Positions 62,701 to 64,000 of a stretch of DNA of 64,000 nt are shown here, piece by piece. The notes beneath the pieces were generated by a model. That model ran no database searches and was not told where the DNA came from. It saw only the letters and a list, made by a program, of their open reading frames with translations. How positions within the stretch are numbered: the stretch's first letter is position 1; the number at the start of each line of letters is the position of its first letter. The translations under genes were made by a program, and so were the position numbers. The DNA comes from Anaeromicropila populeti. Lineage in GTDB: Bacteria > Bacillota > Clostridia > Lachnospirales > Lachnospiraceae. The DNA is taken from NCBI RefSeq assembly GCF_900112775.1, contig NZ_FOYZ01000004.1, positions 90,530 through 154,529 of the forward strand, given 5' to 3'.

Positions 62701-63171
62701 GAATACATAATGCTTATGAAGGACATAGTATTTGAGGCTCTAGATAATCAAGATTATCCTTATGACGAGTTATATTCTAAAATAAAACAAAATAAGGAAT
62801 TTGCTCAAACAAATTTGTTTTCGTTATTTTTTAACTATTTACCATTTGATAGTTATGGTGAATTAACCTTTGATAAAATAAAGGTAATCCCAAATTCAGA
62901 TTATGAAATTCTTCCAAAATATGATCTGACCTTTTATGTTAATGAGATGCAAGATGGGTTAAGAATGAATTTGGTATACAAGGCTAATTTATACAATAGT
63001 CATCGTATTGAGAGAATTTTAGTAAACTATGTTGGAGTGTGCAGCCAAGTAATAAATAATGAGCAGATTAAAATAGATGATATTTGTTTTATTGATACAA
63101 TAGCTCAGCAATTTGATGAAAATGCAGTTTGCATGGAAGCGGAGTTTGATAATGATGATTTTATGCTGTAA
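56710..63171 (+). CDS. Hybrid NRPS: AL-T-C-A-T-C
   Basis: 2153 residues. (1) Acyl-ligase/FAAL-type domain (about 1-565): FSSGSTGMPKGVV (about 168), WLPLSHTMGLIATHIYP, WFKTGDVGFVRDGELFI, GRAKDIIFVNGKNYYPHDIE (about 447), the same series as the AL domain of PksJ. (2) T1 with NGFNSLK (about 613). (3) C1 with HHIISDG (about 796). (4) A1 (about 1125-1605): YTSGTTGKPKGA (about 1259), YGPSETH, YKTGDLARWLPNGE, MGRLDHQVKIRGFRVE. (5) T2 with QNGNSLSAV (about 1648). (6) C2 with HHIIIDG (about 1831). All active-site residues are present. The AL domain loads an acyl acid; C1/A1/T2 add one residue (code by hand D-V-Q-F-V-A-H-V-V, near the proline code DVQLIAHVV); C2 has no downstream A-T and passes the chain to the A-T-R protein. 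Confidence 0.92.
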   Translation: MKTSNLIALFINKAAEDKGIITYINGELEEKRASIKELYKEAKELLHELQLKGIKPGDELVFQLADNESMVRAFWASILGGIIPIPLPVGVGEEQQSKVTNILKTLTHPHILTTQMVLTGLQGTLQENLQDKRFQSINDIIILMDDIVLNNESCEIYQAEAQDVAMIQFSSGSTGMPKGVVLTHEMIISGVLAMESRADRNPDDVMLTWLPLSHTMGLIATHIYPIYFNVPLYVMPTELFLKNPMLWMKKTSEYKATMLFAPNFALNYFVSLFKEQYAQDWDLSSVKFIINGGEPVAKETCDIFLKMLEKYGMKSCVMTPSYGMSESASIITVSDIKRGFTYVNLDRDSVIIGQHVEEIDLNNIENSSKKVTFVSVGTQVTNCMVKIYNDEGFELGEDIIGNIWVRGVNIFNEYYKQPEETKNAYSAEGWFKTGDVGFVRDGELFITGRAKDIIFVNGKNYYPHDIEDVAEKSGLIHPGTVAACGVYNREIGTDDIIIFIQTKQNIEAFTIMAEGMKKYLSRQMGLEIANVVPMDMFPRTASGKIQKYKLVRMYEDNNFESVLGEMKNHICSDSVQATCFNESITPMEQQLIEMCKEIVTSTTINIKEGLLENGFNSLKTSILCARIYKENNVNISLDDALRAKTLKDIALMIENNTKCSYHEIKKIAQQDSYTLSSSQKRIYMLSQLESNNTNYNLPYAMLVQGKIDKNRLEKAFQSMIDRHEILRTTFEMKNGELVQVVHPFMNFTLNLVSADEKDVSYLLSDLVLPFVLSQGPLIRAVLIDLNEDKKILFIDMHHIISDGTSMGIFRSELLKLYYQEKLLPLELQYKEYAVWQNERLKSEEMKLQESYWLKQFSEEPEALNLPTDFPRPSLQSVEGSRASFVIENHLSKKIHQLVIDKKSTLYMVLLAAYNVLLFKYTNQSEIIVGTPIAGRTNTEIQNVMGMFVNTLAMKNAPSQNKTFSEFLQEVKENAFKAYENQEYQFDMLVEKLNIARELSKNPLFDTMFIVQDVNNELITTKDFTIIPYSLDRKTSLFDITIEVTDRVSEIHVEIEYCTQLFQLATIERLFTHYINILNSITENPYLLLADVAMVNEDEIRTINQFNHTEYKIDFNETINSLFQKQAIKAPKNKAVLYNNRTVTYEELDKKSNSLARYLRKLGIEKESRVGIIGERSPEIIIGVLGIIKAGASFVPLNYTYPQENLNYMLKDCNAQFILKYHFEKNFLIKEIDLECKDIFEEDDSPVENITDGSNLLYTIYTSGTTGKPKGAMIEHKNIVNLIQFEFNNTNINFGGKSLQFTTMSFDVCYQEIFSTLLKGGELYIIDEDSKKDVKILFDFINDNKIETVFLPTAFLKLIMSDKKYCSEIPLCIKHIVTAGEQLIISKEFISSLENRDIYLHNHYGPSETHVVTTKTLHKEDIQLIPSIGNPIVNTKIYILDEKMKHKGIGIPGELYIAGDSVGRGYINNRELTKERFIDDPFCPGSRMYKTGDLARWLPNGEIYFMGRLDHQVKIRGFRVEVGGIETQLVKHSSIKDACVIVKKNEQGLSYLCAYIVCTYQVEETEIREYLAQELPDYMIPSYFVQLDKIPLNSHGKVDRKLLPEPEVKSNNSAEYCGPKNDLEQKVGEIWCNVLGGEQINVNGNFFEQNGNSLSAVTLASKLNQELGVEIPLKEIFRHPTIREISCYISKAEKNSHNVIETLSKTMFYPVSSAQKRILILSKIEDLGIRYNMPVVLSLAGELNVSELEHAFNQLIQRHEILRTTFRFISDEPVQKVHDFLQLKIDSIEAKETEIKKYLEDFIQPFNLAELPLMRIKLLKHSEQKYTMLLDFHHIIIDGYSMSILINELMQLYQGIRLPELRIQYSEFSFWHNNLLKSDMAKSQEKYWLKKLENFKYTELPVDNVYTNSEILAGNKIQYLDTELAKNIQKYCIKKKITNFVFYISILNIVISKEIGQKDLSIGIPIENRKNQDLEKLIGLFLNVIIIRSNMDTCSTFEEYIMLMKDIVFEALDNQDYPYDELYSKIKQNKEFAQTNLFSLFFNYLPFDSYGELTFDKIKVIPNSDYEILPKYDLTFYVNEMQDGLRMNLVYKANLYNSHRIERILVNYVGVCSQVINNEQIKIDDICFIDTIAQQFDENAVCMEAEFDNDDFML

Positions 63172-63195
63172 AATACTAGTTTAGATAGGTGGAAA

Positions 63196-63957
63196 ATGAA
63201 GATATTTGTTGTATCTGATATTCATGTGGATTATATTTCTAATCGAATGTGGATTAAAAAATTAGTAAATTATAATTTTAGTAAAGATATCTTAATTATT
63301 TCAGGAGATATATCCTCTAAAATAAATTTAATTGAGGAAGTATTTGTTTTTTTAAAAAAGGTATTTCATGAAGTATTTTTTGTTCCTGGAAATCATGATT
63401 TATGGTTAGAGAACCAAAAAATAAATACTGTAATTAAAAAATGGAACATCCTGAACAGTGTTGTAAGAAAAACGGGAGTACATATGGAAGCAAAGGACTT
63501 TGATGGTTTTTCAATTGTTCCAATTATGTCGTGGTATGACTTTTCGTTTGGCATGCCAAGTAAAGAGTTATATACAATCTGGAGGGATTTTATAGCATGC
63601 AATTTGAAAAATTATAATCAAATTCAAGATTTAAATCAGTATTGCTGTGAATTGAATGAAAAAATGATTTTTAATACAAACAACCGAATTATTTCATTTT
63701 CACATTTTGTACCTGACACCAGGCTATTGCCTACAAATAAATTAAAAAATCTTTCATTACTAGTTCCAGTAATGGGAAGTACATATATTAACCAGTATAT
63801 AAAAAGGATAGAATCGATTAAGCATATTTACGGTCATGTTCATATTGCAGAAAATACGACTATTGAAGGAGTAAATTATATTAATAATTCATTTGGATAT
63901 CCAATTGAAACTTTATTTACATTAAAAAAAATAATGTGTATTGATGAAATTGCATAA
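63196..63957 (+). CDS. Metallophosphoesterase in the NRPS operon
   Basis: 253 residues. The calcineurin-like metal motifs are complete: DIHVD, GDISSK, GNHDLW, HF(V) and YGHVHIAE. No signal peptide, so it is cytosolic. It may remove a phosphate or nucleotide in resistance or maturation of the product, or recycle coenzyme A/phosphopantetheine derivatives, but no substrate is readable. It starts 24 bases after the NRPS gene and is followed 18 bases later by the next gene, within the same operon. Confidence 0.85.
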   Translation: MKIFVVSDIHVDYISNRMWIKKLVNYNFSKDILIISGDISSKINLIEEVFVFLKKVFHEVFFVPGNHDLWLENQKINTVIKKWNILNSVVRKTGVHMEAKDFDGFSIVPIMSWYDFSFGMPSKELYTIWRDFIACNLKNYNQIQDLNQYCCELNEKMIFNTNNRIISFSHFVPDTRLLPTNKLKNLSLLVPVMGSTYINQYIKRIESIKHIYGHVHIAENTTIEGVNYINNSFGYPIETLFTLKKIMCIDEIA

Positions 63958-63975
63958 GAGAAAGGTGGTAATAAA

Positions 63976-64000
63976 ATGAAAGCGTACGTTTTTCCAGGAC
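63976..64000 (+). CDS. Start of a malonyl/acyl-transferase-like gene (cut by window edge)
   Basis: Only eight codons are visible: MKAYVFPG, preceded by AAAGGTGG. KxxVFPGQGSQ is the standard beginning of FabD and of (trans-)acyltransferases for polyketide synthases. In an NRPS operon this suggests a discrete acyltransferase that supplies malonyl units to PKS modules or the AL-loaded carrier. Assignment depends on eight residues, so it is tentative. Confidence 0.5.

Overview
The window is AT-rich DNA from a spore-forming, Gram-positive anaerobe. It most likely belongs to the Lachnospiraceae (clostridial cluster XIVa). Supporting signs are the spoVT-mazG-hup-rqcP-yabP-yabQ-divIC-tRNA-spoIIE-tilS-hpt-ftsH order, strong Shine-Dalgarno sites, sigma-A style promoters and secreted plant-polysaccharide enzymes with PVVTPT linkers. 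The genus is inference; no rRNA is present.

Layout. 0-2.5 kb: end of a NatA-like ATPase, its NatB-like permease and an asparaginase. 2.6-12.4 kb: conserved sporulation/cell-division/tRNA-modification block (spoVT, mazG, hup, rqcP, yabP, yabQ, divIC, tRNA-Met, spoIIE, tilS, hpt, ftsH) with readable regulatory sites: a hairpin burying the yabP Shine-Dalgarno and a 21-bp-spaced spoIIE promoter. 12.4-19 kb: a candidate structured RNA, a GH13 glucanase, tRNA-Tyr, tRNA-Leu, a large secreted lipase-like protein with two CBM2-like modules, and tRNA-Phe. 19-36.8 kb: housekeeping (radical SAM, nth, an unannotated 34-residue membrane miniprotein, VanW protein, AIR-synthase-like protein + Lrp + aminotransferase operon, CheX-like protein, trmL, two-component system, mutS2, a catalytically dead HtrA-like protein, yhaM, rlmD). 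36.8-41.5 kb: ABC transporter and two-component system of the antimicrobial-peptide sensing/resistance style. 41.5-48 kb: a decayed accessory region with duplicated, internally deleted methyltransferases, two opposed IS3 remnants and broken secreted-protein repeats, followed by small intact stress/regulator genes. 48.2-50.5 kb: a secreted GH26 mannanase on the minus strand with a cre site over its -35.

50.9-64 kb holds the most interesting material: an RnfC/PrdC-like iron-sulfur protein and a tight operon with an A-T-reductase NRPS, a MATE exporter, a 2153-residue AL-T-C-A-T-C NRPS, a metallophosphoesterase and the first codons of a malonyl-transferase-like gene cut by the window edge. By assembly-line logic, the AL domain loads an acyl acid, the first A domain adds one residue (hand-read code resembles proline codes), the terminal C domain passes the chain to the A-T-R protein, and the reductase releases an N-acyl dipeptide aldehyde or alcohol, exported by the MATE protein. 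A palindrome (TTATTCAAGTT-A-AACTTGAATAA) just upstream and a matching half-site before the RnfC-like gene could tie the two units together. The product and regulation are inference from domain order.
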